DNA from: Streptomyces lunaelactis
GTDB taxonomy: Bacteria > Actinomycetota > Actinomycetes > Streptomycetales > Streptomycetaceae
NCBI RefSeq assembly: GCF_003054555.1
Contig: NZ_CP026304.1
Span: 930,001 to 994,000 of the forward strand
Length of the DNA: 64,000 nt
Direction of reading: 5' to 3'
The stretch's first letter is position 1. Every line of letters starts with the position of its first letter. The position numbers and the translations under genes are program-made. The notes beneath the pieces were generated by a model. That model had not been told where the DNA came from. It did not search any database and worked only from the letters and a program-made list of their open reading frames with translations. Below are positions 34,440 to 42,726 of this stretch, one piece after another.

Positions 34440-34964
34440 TCAGTCCGTGTCAGGGCCCTGCGCGCGGACCTTCTGGACGTCCTCCAGGGACTGACGCAGG
34501 TCGCTCAGCCATTCGTCCGCGTTCTTCTGTACCAGGCGGACGCACCAGGCCAGCGCATCGCTGCGGCTGCGCGCGACGCCGCCGGCGATGAGGGTGTCCA
34601 GCACCTGGCGTTCCGGTTGGCGAAGCCGGGTCATCACCGGTGCGGAGACCGTGGTGTACATGGCTCGTACGCCGTCGCACTCGGCGCCCCACGACACCTT
34701 CCGCCGGAACTTGCGCTCGGCCTCTCGCGCTACGGCGATGCGGTCGTCACGGGTCCGCTCACGGAACTCCGCGATACGTCCCTCCACAGCCGCGTCGCGC
34801 TCCACCTGGGACGCCTCGGCACTCAGCTCGGGTCCGGGGATCCGGCCGATGACCGTGATCTCTTCGCGGTCGACCGTCACGTCCACGAGCTCGAGAAAGA
34901 GCCCGTCCGGCAACCGACCGGAGAACCAGCCGCGCAACGCCTGTTGTTCTTCGGATGTAATCAT
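34440..34964 (-). CDS. Conserved actinobacterial protein of unknown function
   Basis: About 174 residues from the ATG at 34964 (MITSEEQQALRGWF), with GAGGAG about 12 bp upstream. It has an N-terminal beta-rich part (LFLELVDVTVDREEITVIGRIPGPEL) and a long charged helix (RDAAVEGRIAEFRERTRDDRIAVAREAERKF, in part). A C-terminal RQPERQVLDTLIAGGVARSRSDALAWCVRLV stretch resembles a ribbon-helix-helix or effector-helix segment. I recognise it as a widely conserved actinobacterial hypothetical, without known function. It is convergent with the methyltransferase. Confidence 0.75.
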   Translation of the reverse strand: MITSEEQQALRGWFSGRLPDGLFLELVDVTVDREEITVIGRIPGPELSAEASQVERDAAVEGRIAEFRERTRDDRIAVAREAERKFRRKVSWGAECDGVRAMYTTVSAPVMTRLRQPERQVLDTLIAGGVARSRSDALAWCVRLVQKNADEWLSDLRQSLEDVQKVRAQGPDTD

Positions 34965-35070
34965 GTAATCAAACGTACTCCTCATCCACTCGACCCGGAA
35001 CATCCGCGTCGCCCCGGAAACATCCGCCCGCCCCGGAGCTCAGCCGGCGTCCGCGTCTCGTGCGGCTCGC

Positions 35071-35556
35071 CTACATGGCCGAGACCGTCCGGGCCGGCAT
35101 CCCCTCGAGTGCCGCCGCCATGCGGTCGAGGTCGGCGAGGAGCTCGGCGAGACGTCGCTCCGGGACGGCGTCGGTCATGCGCTGGTCGATGGCGTAGACG
35201 GCGGAGCGTGCCGCCGCGAGGCGACGGTGGCCCTCATCGGTGAGGTGGGCGGGCAGAGCGCGGCCGCGGTCGGTGGTGGCCGGCCGGGTGATGAGGCCGG
35301 CGTCCTGCAGTCCGCGAAGGACGACGTTCATGGACTGCCGCGTGACGAAGGTGCCGCGGGCCAGCTCGGCGTTGGACAGGCCGGGGCGCTGGTCGAGGAG
35401 TTCGAGGCAGGCGTACTGCGGCACCGTCATGCCGTACTCACGCAGTGCTCTGTCCATCGCGCCGCGCAGGGCCGCGGCGGTGCGCTTGAGGCGGTATCCC
35501 AGGCGCTCGGTCACGTCGGCGGCCGGGGCCTGGCCGGAGGGGGTCCCATCATGCAT
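35071..35556 (-). CDS. MarR-family transcriptional regulator
   Basis: A 161-residue MarR protein: helix bundle, then wHTH YGMTVPQYACLELLDQRPGLSNAELARGTFVTRQSMNVVLRGLQDAGLI (quoted in part) with the wing TDRGRALPAHLTDEG. It is divergent from the VOC gene. Two copies of TGTCA-N6-TGACA lie in the 85-bp intergenic region, one over its own start codon, so autorepression and control of the VOC-AlkA pair are likely. The ligand is unknown. Confidence 0.93.
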   Translation of the reverse strand: MHDGTPSGQAPAADVTERLGYRLKRTAAALRGAMDRALREYGMTVPQYACLELLDQRPGLSNAELARGTFVTRQSMNVVLRGLQDAGLITRPATTDRGRALPAHLTDEGHRRLAAARSAVYAIDQRMTDAVPERRLAELLADLDRMAAALEGMPARTVSAM

Positions 35557-35573
35557 GTCAGGAGTTTGACATG
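35554..35573. promoter_or_regulatory. MarR operator candidate 1
   Basis: CATGTCA-N6-TGACATG, a perfect 7-bp-arm inverted repeat overlapping the first codon of the MarR gene. It matches the second site at 35601-35620 in reversed orientation. Confidence 0.65.
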
Positions 35574-35600
35574 TAAGCGCGGCGCCGTCTATCTTCTCCT

Positions 35601-35620
35601 TATGTCAAAGTCCTGACATA
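35601..35620. promoter_or_regulatory. MarR operator candidate 2
   Basis: TATGTCA-N6-TGACATA, a perfect 7-bp-arm inverted repeat 22 bp upstream of the VOC start, with the same TGTCA-N6-TGACA core as site 1 and spaced by about 47 bp centre to centre. Its location fits repression of the VOC promoter. Confidence 0.65.
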
Positions 35621-35641
35621 CCCGATGATCGAGGAGTACTT

Positions 35642-36013
35642 ATGACTGCCACCGTCAGCGGGCCGGACTTCATCGCTCTGCAGGTGCGCGATGTCGAAGC
35701 GGCTGCCGCCTTCTACGAGGGGCATCTCGGGCTGCGCCGGGCGCCTGTCTCGCCGCCCGGGGCGGTGGTGTTCGCCACCGAGCCGGTTCCGTTCGCCGTC
35801 CGCGAGCCGCTGCCGGGAGGGGATCTCGACGCCGTCGAGCGGCCCGGCCTCGGGGTCGCCCTGTGGTTCCGGACCACTGACGCGCAGGCTCTGCACGACC
35901 GGCTCCACGCCGCCGGGATCCCCATCGTCAAGGCACCCGAGGATGGTCCGTTCGGCAGGATGTTCACGTTCGTCGGCCCTGAGGGCTACGCCATCACTAC
36001 GCACGAAGGCTGA
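35642..36013 (+). CDS. VOC-superfamily (glyoxalase/bleomycin-resistance-like) protein
   Basis: A 123-residue single VOC module pair: FIALQVRDVEAAAAFYEGHLGLRR, FATEPVPFAVREP, GVALWFRTTDAQALHDRLHAAGIPIV and FGRMFTFVGPEGYAITTHEG. Metal ligands could be the usual His/Glu set, but the first position here is Gln (LQV), so it may be a binding protein rather than an enzyme. GAGGAG precedes ATG 35642. It is followed after 2 bp by the glycosylase gene and probably controlled by the divergent MarR repressor. Confidence 0.9.
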   Translation: MTATVSGPDFIALQVRDVEAAAAFYEGHLGLRRAPVSPPGAVVFATEPVPFAVREPLPGGDLDAVERPGLGVALWFRTTDAQALHDRLHAAGIPIVKAPEDGPFGRMFTFVGPEGYAITTHEG

Positions 36014-36015
36014 CC

Positions 36016-36990
36016 ATGACCGCCACCGTCGTCATCACCCCGCGCGGGCCGTTCTCACTCGCGGCGAGCCTGCGGTTCCTGGAGAGCTTTACACCCGCCG
36101 GGTACCGCGACGCCTCGGACGGCAGGGTGCTGCGCCTGGCCTTTCCCGCCGACGACGGCCGCTCGACGGTGAGCGCGGAGGTAAGGCAGGCGCAGAGTCC
36201 GGAGGGCACCGTACGGGCCAATGTCACCGTGCACAGCGGGAATCCGGGCAATGACGCGGCGGGCACGGCATCTGCGGAATCGGACGGTACGAGCGGGGTG
36301 CGGGCGCAACTGGCCCGCATCCTCTCGCTCGACGTCGACGGCAGCGCCTTCCCACGGCTCGCCGAGGGCGATCCCGTCGTCGCCGAACTCATCGCGGAGT
36401 ACCCGGGATTGCGGCCGGTGTGCTTCTACTCGCCGTACGAGGCCGCGGCCTGGGCGGTCATCGGCCACCGCATCCGGATGGTCCAGGCCGCCGCGATCAA
36501 GGCGCGCATCGCCGAGCACCATGGACAGCGCGTCACCGTCGCCGGGGAGTCGCTGCACGCCTTCCCCACCCCGCTGGTCCTGCGCGGACTCAGCCGTGTT
36601 CCGGGCCTGCCCGAGACGAAGGTCGAACGGCTGCGTGCCCTCGCCGACGCGGCTCTCGCCGGTGATCTCGACGCCGCCCGGCTGCGCGCGATGCCAGTGG
36701 ATGACGCGCTCGCTCATCTGCGGACCCTGCCCGGCATCGGCCCCTTCTCCGCGGAGCTCATCCTCATCCGCGGCGCCGGACACCCCGACGTCTTCCCCCG
36801 CCATGAACGCCGGCTCCACGCTTCGATGGCCGAGGCCTACGGCCTCGGCGATCCTGACGCCTCCGACGCGTGCCGGCTCGCCGGGATCGGCGATCACTGG
36901 GCGCCATACCGCAGTTGGGTCGCGCTCCTGCTGCGCACCCGCCGTGAGGAGAAGGCCGGGCCGGCAGCCCGCGGTCGCTCGGTGCGGTAG
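36016..36990 (+). CDS. AlkA-like DNA-3-methyladenine glycosylase II (HhH-GPD)
   Basis: A 324-residue HhH-GPD base-excision glycosylase without an Ada domain. It has an N-terminal TBP-like AlkA_N part (residues 1-110). The GPD domain has EAAAWAVIGHRIRMVQAAAIKARIAEHHG, the hairpin-helix-hairpin LRTLPGIGPFSAELILIRGAGHPD and the catalytic Asp in HPDVFPRHE. It removes alkylated purines from DNA. The start lies 2 bp after the VOC stop, so the two are cotranscribed and presumably induced together through MarR. It ends before the 31-bp hairpin shared with the metallophore operon. Confidence 0.92.
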   Translation: MTATVVITPRGPFSLAASLRFLESFTPAGYRDASDGRVLRLAFPADDGRSTVSAEVRQAQSPEGTVRANVTVHSGNPGNDAAGTASAESDGTSGVRAQLARILSLDVDGSAFPRLAEGDPVVAELIAEYPGLRPVCFYSPYEAAAWAVIGHRIRMVQAAAIKARIAEHHGQRVTVAGESLHAFPTPLVLRGLSRVPGLPETKVERLRALADAALAGDLDAARLRAMPVDDALAHLRTLPGIGPFSAELILIRGAGHPDVFPRHERRLHASMAEAYGLGDPDASDACRLAGIGDHWAPYRSWVALLLRTRREEKAGPAARGRSVR

Positions 36991-37000
36991 CGCCCGCGCC

Positions 37001-37073
37001 GGTCAATCAGGTCCTGTCCGCAACCGCGGCACTCGACTGCGCTGCCGCGGTTGCGGACAGGACCTGATTGACC
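37001..37073. terminator. 31-bp perfect hairpin between convergent operons
   Basis: The left arm 37001-37031 and right arm 37043-37073 are exact reverse complements (31 bp, outer end GGTCAATCAGGTCCTGTCCG) around an 11-nt loop. It should terminate both the AlkA-like transcript and the ABC-transporter operon. It is unusually long for a terminator, and it also encodes the last roughly 21 residues of the ATPase (VNQVLSATAAAQSSAAVADRT region). Confidence 0.75.
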
Positions 37074-38506
37074 ACACGCCCCTCGTCCAGGACCGCGATC
37101 CGGTTGCCGAGCGCGCCGGCGGCCGACAGATCGTGAGTGATGAACACCAGTGCAAGCTCGGTGCGTTCACGCAGTCGCGCGAGCAGATCGAGGATGCCGG
37201 CCCTCGTCACGGTGTCCAGCCCCGAGGTGATCTCGTCGCAGACGAGAACGCTCGGCCGGGCGAGCAGGGCCCGCGCGAGTGCGGCCCGCTGCAGCTCGCC
37301 GCCGGAGAGCCCACCGGGCCGCCGGCCCGCCAGACCGGCCGTCAGGCCCAGCTCTTCCAGCGTCCGTACGGCCTCTTCGCGGGCACTGTCCCGGTCCGCG
37401 TCGCGCAGCCGCACGGCCGTCCGGGCGACCTGGTCGAGGACCGGCCGGTGTTCGTCGAAGGCCGCCCGCGGATCCTGGAACACGTACTGCACGGCGGCAA
37501 GTTCGCCGCGGCTGCGGGACCGCAGACTGCGCCGGAGCGGACGGCCGTCGAGCAGCACCTGGCCTTCGTACGCGCTGTGGAGACCGGCCACGCAGCGCCC
37601 CAAGGTGGTCTTGCCGCTCCCGGACCGGCCGACCAGTGCCAGGCACTCCCCCGCTCCGACCGACAGGTTCGCGCCGTGCAGCACCGTGACGGGACCGCGG
37701 GCGGTGCGGTGCCGGGCGGCCAGATCCTGGACTTCCAGGCGGGCGGCCCCGGCGGGCGCCGCCCGCGGGAGCGGACCTGGCGGCCGCTCGGCGAGGAGCG
37801 CGCGGGTCCACTCGTGCTCGGGAGCGGCCAGTACCCGCCGCGCCGGTCCTGACTCGACCACCTGACCTTCCCTCATCACGAGTACTTCGTCGGCCAGTTG
37901 CCGGACCACGTCGAGGTCGTGGCTGAGCAGGACGACGGCGATCCCCTGCCGTACGAGCGCGGACAGCTCGTCGACGATGCGCTGCTTGGTGAGCGTGTCC
38001 TGGCCCGTCGTGGGTTCGTCGGCGACGATGACGCGGGCGCCCAGGATCAGCGCCTGCGCCAGTACGACTCGCTGCTGCTGGCCTCCGGAGAGCTCGTGCG
38101 GGAAGCGTCGCGCCACCTCCTCCGGGTCCGGGATCTGGGCGCGCCGCATCGCATCGTGCACGCGTCGGCGGATCTCCTCGCGGCCGTCTGCCCGGCGGCG
38201 GCCGTCTGCCCTGCGTCGGGCGATGTCGCGCAGCAGGGCTCCGACGCGACGGGCGGGGTTCAGCACGGCCGCTGGGTGCTGGGGGATGTAGCCCACCGCG
38301 CCTTCGGCGGTCCGCACGGTGCCGCCGATCCGGGCGCCTGCGGGGTACTCGCCGAGGAGCGCGAGGCCGGTGGTGGTCTTGCCGCTGCCGGAGGCGCCGA
38401 CGACGGCGGTGACCTTTCCGGCGTGGGCGCGCAGGCTCACGCCGTCCACGATCGCGCGTCCGCCGACCTCGACCCGCAGCCCGGTCACCTCCACGACAGC
38501 GGTCAT
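37007..38506 (-). CDS. Double ABC ATPase of a peptide/nickel-type importer (OppDF fused)
   Basis: A 499-residue protein from the ATG at 38506 with two nucleotide-binding domains. NBD1 has GASGSGKTT, LSGGQQQR and VIVADEPTTGQD. NBD2 has GRSGSGKTT, LSGGELQR and VLVCDEITSGLD. Each is followed by the H-loop His (SHDLDVV, THDLSAA). It powers the two permeases encoded upstream. Fusion of the D and F subunits is common in Opp/Nik-type systems for metallophores and small peptides. The ATG overlaps the DppC-like stop by 4 bp. It is the last gene of the operon, and its C-terminus is encoded by the terminator hairpin. Confidence 0.93.
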   Translation of the reverse strand: MTAVVEVTGLRVEVGGRAIVDGVSLRAHAGKVTAVVGASGSGKTTTGLALLGEYPAGARIGGTVRTAEGAVGYIPQHPAAVLNPARRVGALLRDIARRRADGRRRADGREEIRRRVHDAMRRAQIPDPEEVARRFPHELSGGQQQRVVLAQALILGARVIVADEPTTGQDTLTKQRIVDELSALVRQGIAVVLLSHDLDVVRQLADEVLVMREGQVVESGPARRVLAAPEHEWTRALLAERPPGPLPRAAPAGAARLEVQDLAARHRTARGPVTVLHGANLSVGAGECLALVGRSGSGKTTLGRCVAGLHSAYEGQVLLDGRPLRRSLRSRSRGELAAVQYVFQDPRAAFDEHRPVLDQVARTAVRLRDADRDSAREEAVRTLEELGLTAGLAGRRPGGLSGGELQRAALARALLARPSVLVCDEITSGLDTVTRAGILDLLARLRERTELALVFITHDLSAAGALGNRIAVLDEGRVVNQVLSATAAAQSSAAVADRT

Positions 38507-39324
38507 CGCGTCTTCCTTTCCTTGCGGGCGCGCCCCTGCAGGGCGGCGTCGAACAGCAGATTCGTCCCCATCGAGAGCACCGCGATCAGCAGCGCGGGCA
38601 CCACCACGGCCCACGGCTGCAGGAACAGGCCCGTGCGGTTGCGGTCGACCATCACCGCCCAGTCGGCGGCGTCGGGGTCCACGCCGACGCCGAGGAAGGC
38701 GGCCGTGGCCACCAGATAGAGGGCGCCGGTCAGCCGGATGCCGGCGTCGGCCGCGAGGGTGCGCCGCATCGAGCGGGCGACGTATCCGACCGCCGTGCGC
38801 CACCACGTCTCGCCCTGCATCCGCAGTGCTTCGACCGCCGGCCGTGAGGCGATCTCGACCGCCGCGGCGTGGACGACCCGTGCCGCGTCCGGGACGGCGG
38901 CCAGGGCGACCACCACGGTGAGCCCGGCCGGACCCGGCGTGAGCGTGGCGGCGACGAGCAGCACCAGCAGCAGCGACGGGACGGCGATGAGGACGTCGAG
39001 GGGCCGCATCAGCGCGTCCTCCAGCCACGTCCGGCGGGTGAGGGCGGCGGCGAGGCCGAGTGGGACGGCGACGGCATAGGCGAGGGCGGTCGCCACGAGG
39101 GCCACGAGCACCACGGAACGGCCGCCGAGCAGCACCTGCCGCCCTACGTCCCGCCCGGTGAAGTCGGTGCCGAGCCAGTGGCCTTCGCCGAAAGTGAAGG
39201 AGACGGCGCGTGGTCCGGCGGGCCCGGCGAGCAGCGGGCCGAGCAGCGCGAGCAGCAGCGGTACGGCGATCAGTGCGAGGGCGAGCGCACAGCGGCTCGC
39301 GTCGCTCCGCGAGAGGATCTTCAC
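38503..39324 (-). CDS. Opp/Dpp/Nik-type ABC permease, C subunit
   Basis: A 273-residue permease (GTG 39324). It has an N-terminal OppC_N-like helix (ALALIAVPLLLALLGPLLAGP), the LGTDFTGRDVGRQVLLGGR signature of DppC/NikC proteins, and the EAA loop around EALRMQGETWWRTAVGYVA. About six helices. It overlaps the B-subunit gene (GTGA) and the ATPase gene (ATGA). It imports an oligopeptide-like or metal-chelate substrate delivered by the lipoprotein encoded just upstream. Confidence 0.92.
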   Translation of the reverse strand: MKILSRSDASRCALALALIAVPLLLALLGPLLAGPAGPRAVSFTFGEGHWLGTDFTGRDVGRQVLLGGRSVVLVALVATALAYAVAVPLGLAAALTRRTWLEDALMRPLDVLIAVPSLLLVLLVAATLTPGPAGLTVVVALAAVPDAARVVHAAAVEIASRPAVEALRMQGETWWRTAVGYVARSMRRTLAADAGIRLTGALYLVATAAFLGVGVDPDAADWAVMVDRNRTGLFLQPWAVVVPALLIAVLSMGTNLLFDAALQGRARKERKTR

Positions 39325-40274
39325 GCCGCGACCTGCGAGCGTGGGGCGAAGCGGCGTGCGACCAGGTCCGCCCCGAGGTTGAGCACGACGGTGACGACGC
39401 CGAAGACGACGGCGATGCCCTGCACCACCGGGACGTCCCGGGCGGCGACCGCGTCGATCAGTACGGTGCCGAGGCCGGGGATGACGAACAGCGCCTCCAC
39501 GACGATCACTCCGCTGAGCAGCCAGTCACAGGTGCGGGCGAGCTGCTGGGTCGCGGGCGCGAGGGCGTTGGGCAGGGCGTGGGCCCAGCGGACGCGGGCG
39601 CCGGACAGTCCGTAGCGGCGGGCCTGGGCAGCGTACGGCGAGGCCATCGCGTCGATCATGCCGGCGCGCACCAGTCGGCTGATGGAGCACACCGGCCGGG
39701 ACAGCAGGACGGCGACCGGCAGCACCAGCACGGCCGGGTGCGCGGCGAGATCGCCGCCGGTGCCGACCGCGGTGGGCGGCAGCCAGCCCAGTCGCAGCGC
39801 GAAGAGTGTGGCCAGCAGCACGCCGAGAGCGAACTCCGGTACGGCGTGGACGGCCAGCGTCAGTGCGCTGACGGTCCGGTCCAGCGGTCCGCCCTCGCGG
39901 CGGGCGGCGAGGACGCCGAGGCCGACGGAGAGCGGCACCAGCAGCACCAGGGTGGCGGCGGCGAGCAGCACCGTGGGACCGAGACCGGTGGTGAGATAGC
40001 CGGTGACGGGCCGTCCGGTGACCAGGGAGGCACCGAGGTCGCCGTGCAGCATCCCGCCGACCCACTCCAGGAACCGCTCGATGGCCGGCCGGTCGAGCTG
40101 CATGGCCTCGCGTATGCGGGCGATGCGCTCCGGGTCGGGCTGATCCCCGGCGAGCGCGACGGCCGCGTCACCGGGCAGCGCTTCGGTGAGCACGAAGATC
40201 AGCAGGACGACGGCCGCCGTCTGCCCCAGGCCGAGGAGCAGGCGGCGGCCGATCCAGGTGCGGTGGAGCGTCAC
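39321..40274 (-). CDS. Opp/Dpp/Nik-type ABC permease, B subunit
   Basis: A 317-residue permease (GTG 40274), with the DppB/NikB opening LLLGLGQTAAVVLLIFVLTEALPGDAA and conserved RIREAMQLDRPAIERFLEWVGGMLHGDLGASLVTGRPV. The EAA loop is near YAAQARRYGLSGARVRWAHALPNAL. About six membrane helices. It overlaps the binding-protein gene by 4 bp and pairs with the C subunit to form the translocation channel. Confidence 0.93.
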   Translation of the reverse strand: MTLHRTWIGRRLLLGLGQTAAVVLLIFVLTEALPGDAAVALAGDQPDPERIARIREAMQLDRPAIERFLEWVGGMLHGDLGASLVTGRPVTGYLTTGLGPTVLLAAATLVLLVPLSVGLGVLAARREGGPLDRTVSALTLAVHAVPEFALGVLLATLFALRLGWLPPTAVGTGGDLAAHPAVLVLPVAVLLSRPVCSISRLVRAGMIDAMASPYAAQARRYGLSGARVRWAHALPNALAPATQQLARTCDWLLSGVIVVEALFVIPGLGTVLIDAVAARDVPVVQGIAVVFGVVTVVLNLGADLVARRFAPRSQVAA

Positions 40275-41857
40275 GCGAGCCAGATCTTGTCGAAGCGCGC
40301 CCAGTCCAGGGTGTTGGCGGGGGCCTCCTTGGCCACCCCGCGCACCTTGGGCGCGGTGGCGACGATCCAGTCGGCGAAGCCCCAGATCAGGAAGCCGCCC
40401 TCGTTGTGGAGCCGGCGCTGCATACGGTCGTAGAGGGCCGCGCGCTGCTTGTCGTCGCGGGTGGACTGGATCTGCTGGTAGAGCTCGTCGAAGTCCTTGT
40501 GCCGCCAGTGGGTGGCGTTGGTGGGCGAGCCGGTGAGCAGCCGCTGGGAGACGTGGGACTCGATGGGCATGGGGCCGGAGCGGTACGAGGCGAAGGTGCC
40601 TGAGGTGAGGATGTCCTTCCAGTACGTGTCCTTGTTGCCGACCTTGACGTCGACGGTGACACCGGCCTTGGCGGCCTGTTCCTTGAAGATTCCGGCGGCC
40701 TCGATGAAGCCGGTGGCGACCGGCGCGGTGTCCAGGGTGACCTTGAGTCCCTCGGCACCGGCCTCGCGCAGCAGGGCGCGGGCGCGCTTGAGGTCCTGCG
40801 TGCGCTGCGGCAGCCCGGCGGCGTAGTACTGACTGCCCTTGCCGAACAGGTCGTTGCCGATCTCGCCGGCGCCGGAGAGCGAGCCGTCGACGAGTTCCTT
40901 GCGGTCGGCGATGAGGAAGAAGGCCTGACGGACGCGCTTGTCGTCGAACGGCGGGCGGTCGGTCTTCATCACGAAGCCCTGCATGGCGCTGTTGCGGAGC
41001 CGTACGACGGTGATCTTGCCCTGGCCCTCGTGGGCACGGGCGGTGGCGGGGTTCAGTTCGTGGGCGTACTCGACCTGGCCGCCGAGCAGCGCGCCGACGC
41101 GTGCGGACTCCTCGCTCGCCACGACGAACTCCAGCTCGTCCAGGTGCGGGGCACCGTCCCAGTAGGCGGCGTTGCGCTTGACGAGGAGTGAGCTGCCGGG
41201 CTTGAACGAGACGAAGCTGAACGGTCCCGAGCCGACGGGCCTGTCGAAGGTGTCGGCGTCCTTGGGGACGATGTACGCGCCGAACGCCGCCAGAGTGTTG
41301 GGGAATTCCGCGTACGGGCGCTTGAGCTTGAACTCGACGGTGGACGCGTTCACGGCCCGGCTGGCGCCGAGGTCTATGGGCTCCAGGGCCGCCTGGGCGC
41401 GGAACGCCTGCTTGGGGTCGGCGATCCTGCGGTAGCTGTAGAGCACATCCTCGGCCGTGACCGGCCTGCCGTCGTGGAAGGCGGCCTTGCGCAGGGTGAT
41501 CCGCCAGCTGTCGAGTGCCGCGTTGGGCTCCCAGCGGGCGGCGAGGCGCGGCAGCGGCGAGAGGTCGGCGCCGAAGTCGGCGAGCTTGTCGAACAGCGCC
41601 TTGGCTCGGGCGGCGTCGACGAACAGGCTGGCCGAGTGGGGGTCGAGCGTCTCGTTGGCGCCGCCGCCCGCGAAGGCCGCGCGCAGCCGGCCGCCGCGCT
41701 TGGGGGTGCCGCCGGCGGCTCCGTCGTCCTTTGCGCCGGGTGCGGAGCCGCCGGTGCCGCAGCCCGCGGCGAGGGCGAGTGCGGTGGCGCCGGTACCGAT
41801 GATGAAGCCTCTTCGGGCCAGGCCGGGCAGGCGACTGCCGAGGGACGAGTGGTTCAT
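40271..41857 (-). CDS. Solute-binding lipoprotein of the Opp/Nik family, Tat-type signal
   Basis: A 528-residue SBP_bac_5 protein. The signal contains twin arginine Arg15-Arg16 (ARRGFIIGTGA) and a lipobox LAAGC with Cys33, so export by Tat and lipid anchoring are likely. The body shows RGGRLRAAFAGGGANETLDPHS, VTAEDVLYSYRRIADPKQAF, VGSGPFSFVSF and a C-terminal DWARFDKIW. The family binds peptides, nickel chelates, opine metallophores and similar ligands. The operon context suggests a metal-chelate. The ATG overlaps the methyltransferase stop by 4 bp. Confidence 0.92.
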   Translation of the reverse strand: MNHSSLGSRLPGLARRGFIIGTGATALALAAGCGTGGSAPGAKDDGAAGGTPKRGGRLRAAFAGGGANETLDPHSASLFVDAARAKALFDKLADFGADLSPLPRLAARWEPNAALDSWRITLRKAAFHDGRPVTAEDVLYSYRRIADPKQAFRAQAALEPIDLGASRAVNASTVEFKLKRPYAEFPNTLAAFGAYIVPKDADTFDRPVGSGPFSFVSFKPGSSLLVKRNAAYWDGAPHLDELEFVVASEESARVGALLGGQVEYAHELNPATARAHEGQGKITVVRLRNSAMQGFVMKTDRPPFDDKRVRQAFFLIADRKELVDGSLSGAGEIGNDLFGKGSQYYAAGLPQRTQDLKRARALLREAGAEGLKVTLDTAPVATGFIEAAGIFKEQAAKAGVTVDVKVGNKDTYWKDILTSGTFASYRSGPMPIESHVSQRLLTGSPTNATHWRHKDFDELYQQIQSTRDDKQRAALYDRMQRRLHNEGGFLIWGFADWIVATAPKVRGVAKEAPANTLDWARFDKIWLA

Positions 41858-42726
41858 GAGGTGCTGTCTCCGTTGCTGTGAGCGGTGCTGAGGGTGTGGC
41901 CGTGGGTCTGGCTGAGGGGCTGGCTGTGGGCGTTGCTGTGACGGGGCATCAGCCGGGCGATGACGTGCAGGCGGTCGGAGCTCGCGCTCTCGGCGGGCGC
42001 GGCGCCTTGGCTCCAGGGCGGTTCGGTACGCGGCCCCGGCCGGTCGTAGAGGGCGAGCACCTCGAAGCCGGCCGCCGCGAGGAAGTACCGCAGCTCCTGC
42101 GGGAAGAGCAGCCGCCAGGCGGAGCGCTGCTCCTGGGGCGGCGAGCCGTCGTCCGCGGTCCACACGCGGCGACGGCGCAGCAGTTGGGCGGCGTGGTCGA
42201 TCCACAGCGTGGTCCGGGAGGTGTGGGTGACGCCGTGCCGGGCGACGGTGTTGACGCGCGGCCCGTCGAGCAGTTCCGTACTGCCGAGGAAGAAGGCTCC
42301 GTTGCGCATCTCGGCGATCAGCAGGCCACCGGGTGCGAGGTGGCGCCGGCAGCAGGCGAGAAACGCGGTCAGCTCCTCGTTGGTGTGGCAGTACAGCAGC
42401 GCGCTGTCCAGGCAGACGGCGGCGTCGAAGCCGCGCCCGAGGTCGAAGTCCCGCATGTCGGCGATGCGGTAGTCGGGTCCGGGGTGATGGGTGCGGGCGT
42501 GGGCCAGCATGGTCTCGGAGGTGTCGATGCCGACGACCTCGCGACCGGACTCGTGGTGCAGCCAGGCCGCGTCGCGGCCCGTACCGCAGCCGATGTCCAG
42601 GACGCGCGGCCCGGCCGCGTAGCGGCGCAGGACGTCGTCGGTCCAGCGGGCGGCGAGGTGCCCGGGGTCGGGGAAGCGCTGTTCGTACAGCTCCGGGGTG
42701 TCGCTGAGAAAGTTGCCGGTGGTCAT
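41854..42726 (-). CDS. SAM-dependent methyltransferase with His-rich C-terminal tail
   Basis: A 290-residue class I methyltransferase. Motif I VLDIGCGTGRDAAWL, motif II VVGIDTSETMLAHAR, ADMRDFDLG and LAPGGLLIAEMRNG are visible. The last 30 residues (after RLMPRHSNAHS) form a low-complexity tail with six histidines (HSNAHS, THGH, TAHS), unusual for the family and a possible metal site. It probably N- or O-methylates the small molecule made by the operon. Overlaps of 4 bp at both ends tie it to the MFS and binding-protein genes. Confidence 0.88.
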   Translation of the reverse strand: MTTGNFLSDTPELYEQRFPDPGHLAARWTDDVLRRYAAGPRVLDIGCGTGRDAAWLHHESGREVVGIDTSETMLAHARTHHPGPDYRIADMRDFDLGRGFDAAVCLDSALLYCHTNEELTAFLACCRRHLAPGGLLIAEMRNGAFFLGSTELLDGPRVNTVARHGVTHTSRTTLWIDHAAQLLRRRRVWTADDGSPPQEQRSAWRLLFPQELRYFLAAAGFEVLALYDRPGPRTEPPWSQGAAPAESASSDRLHVIARLMPRHSNAHSQPLSQTHGHTLSTAHSNGDSTS

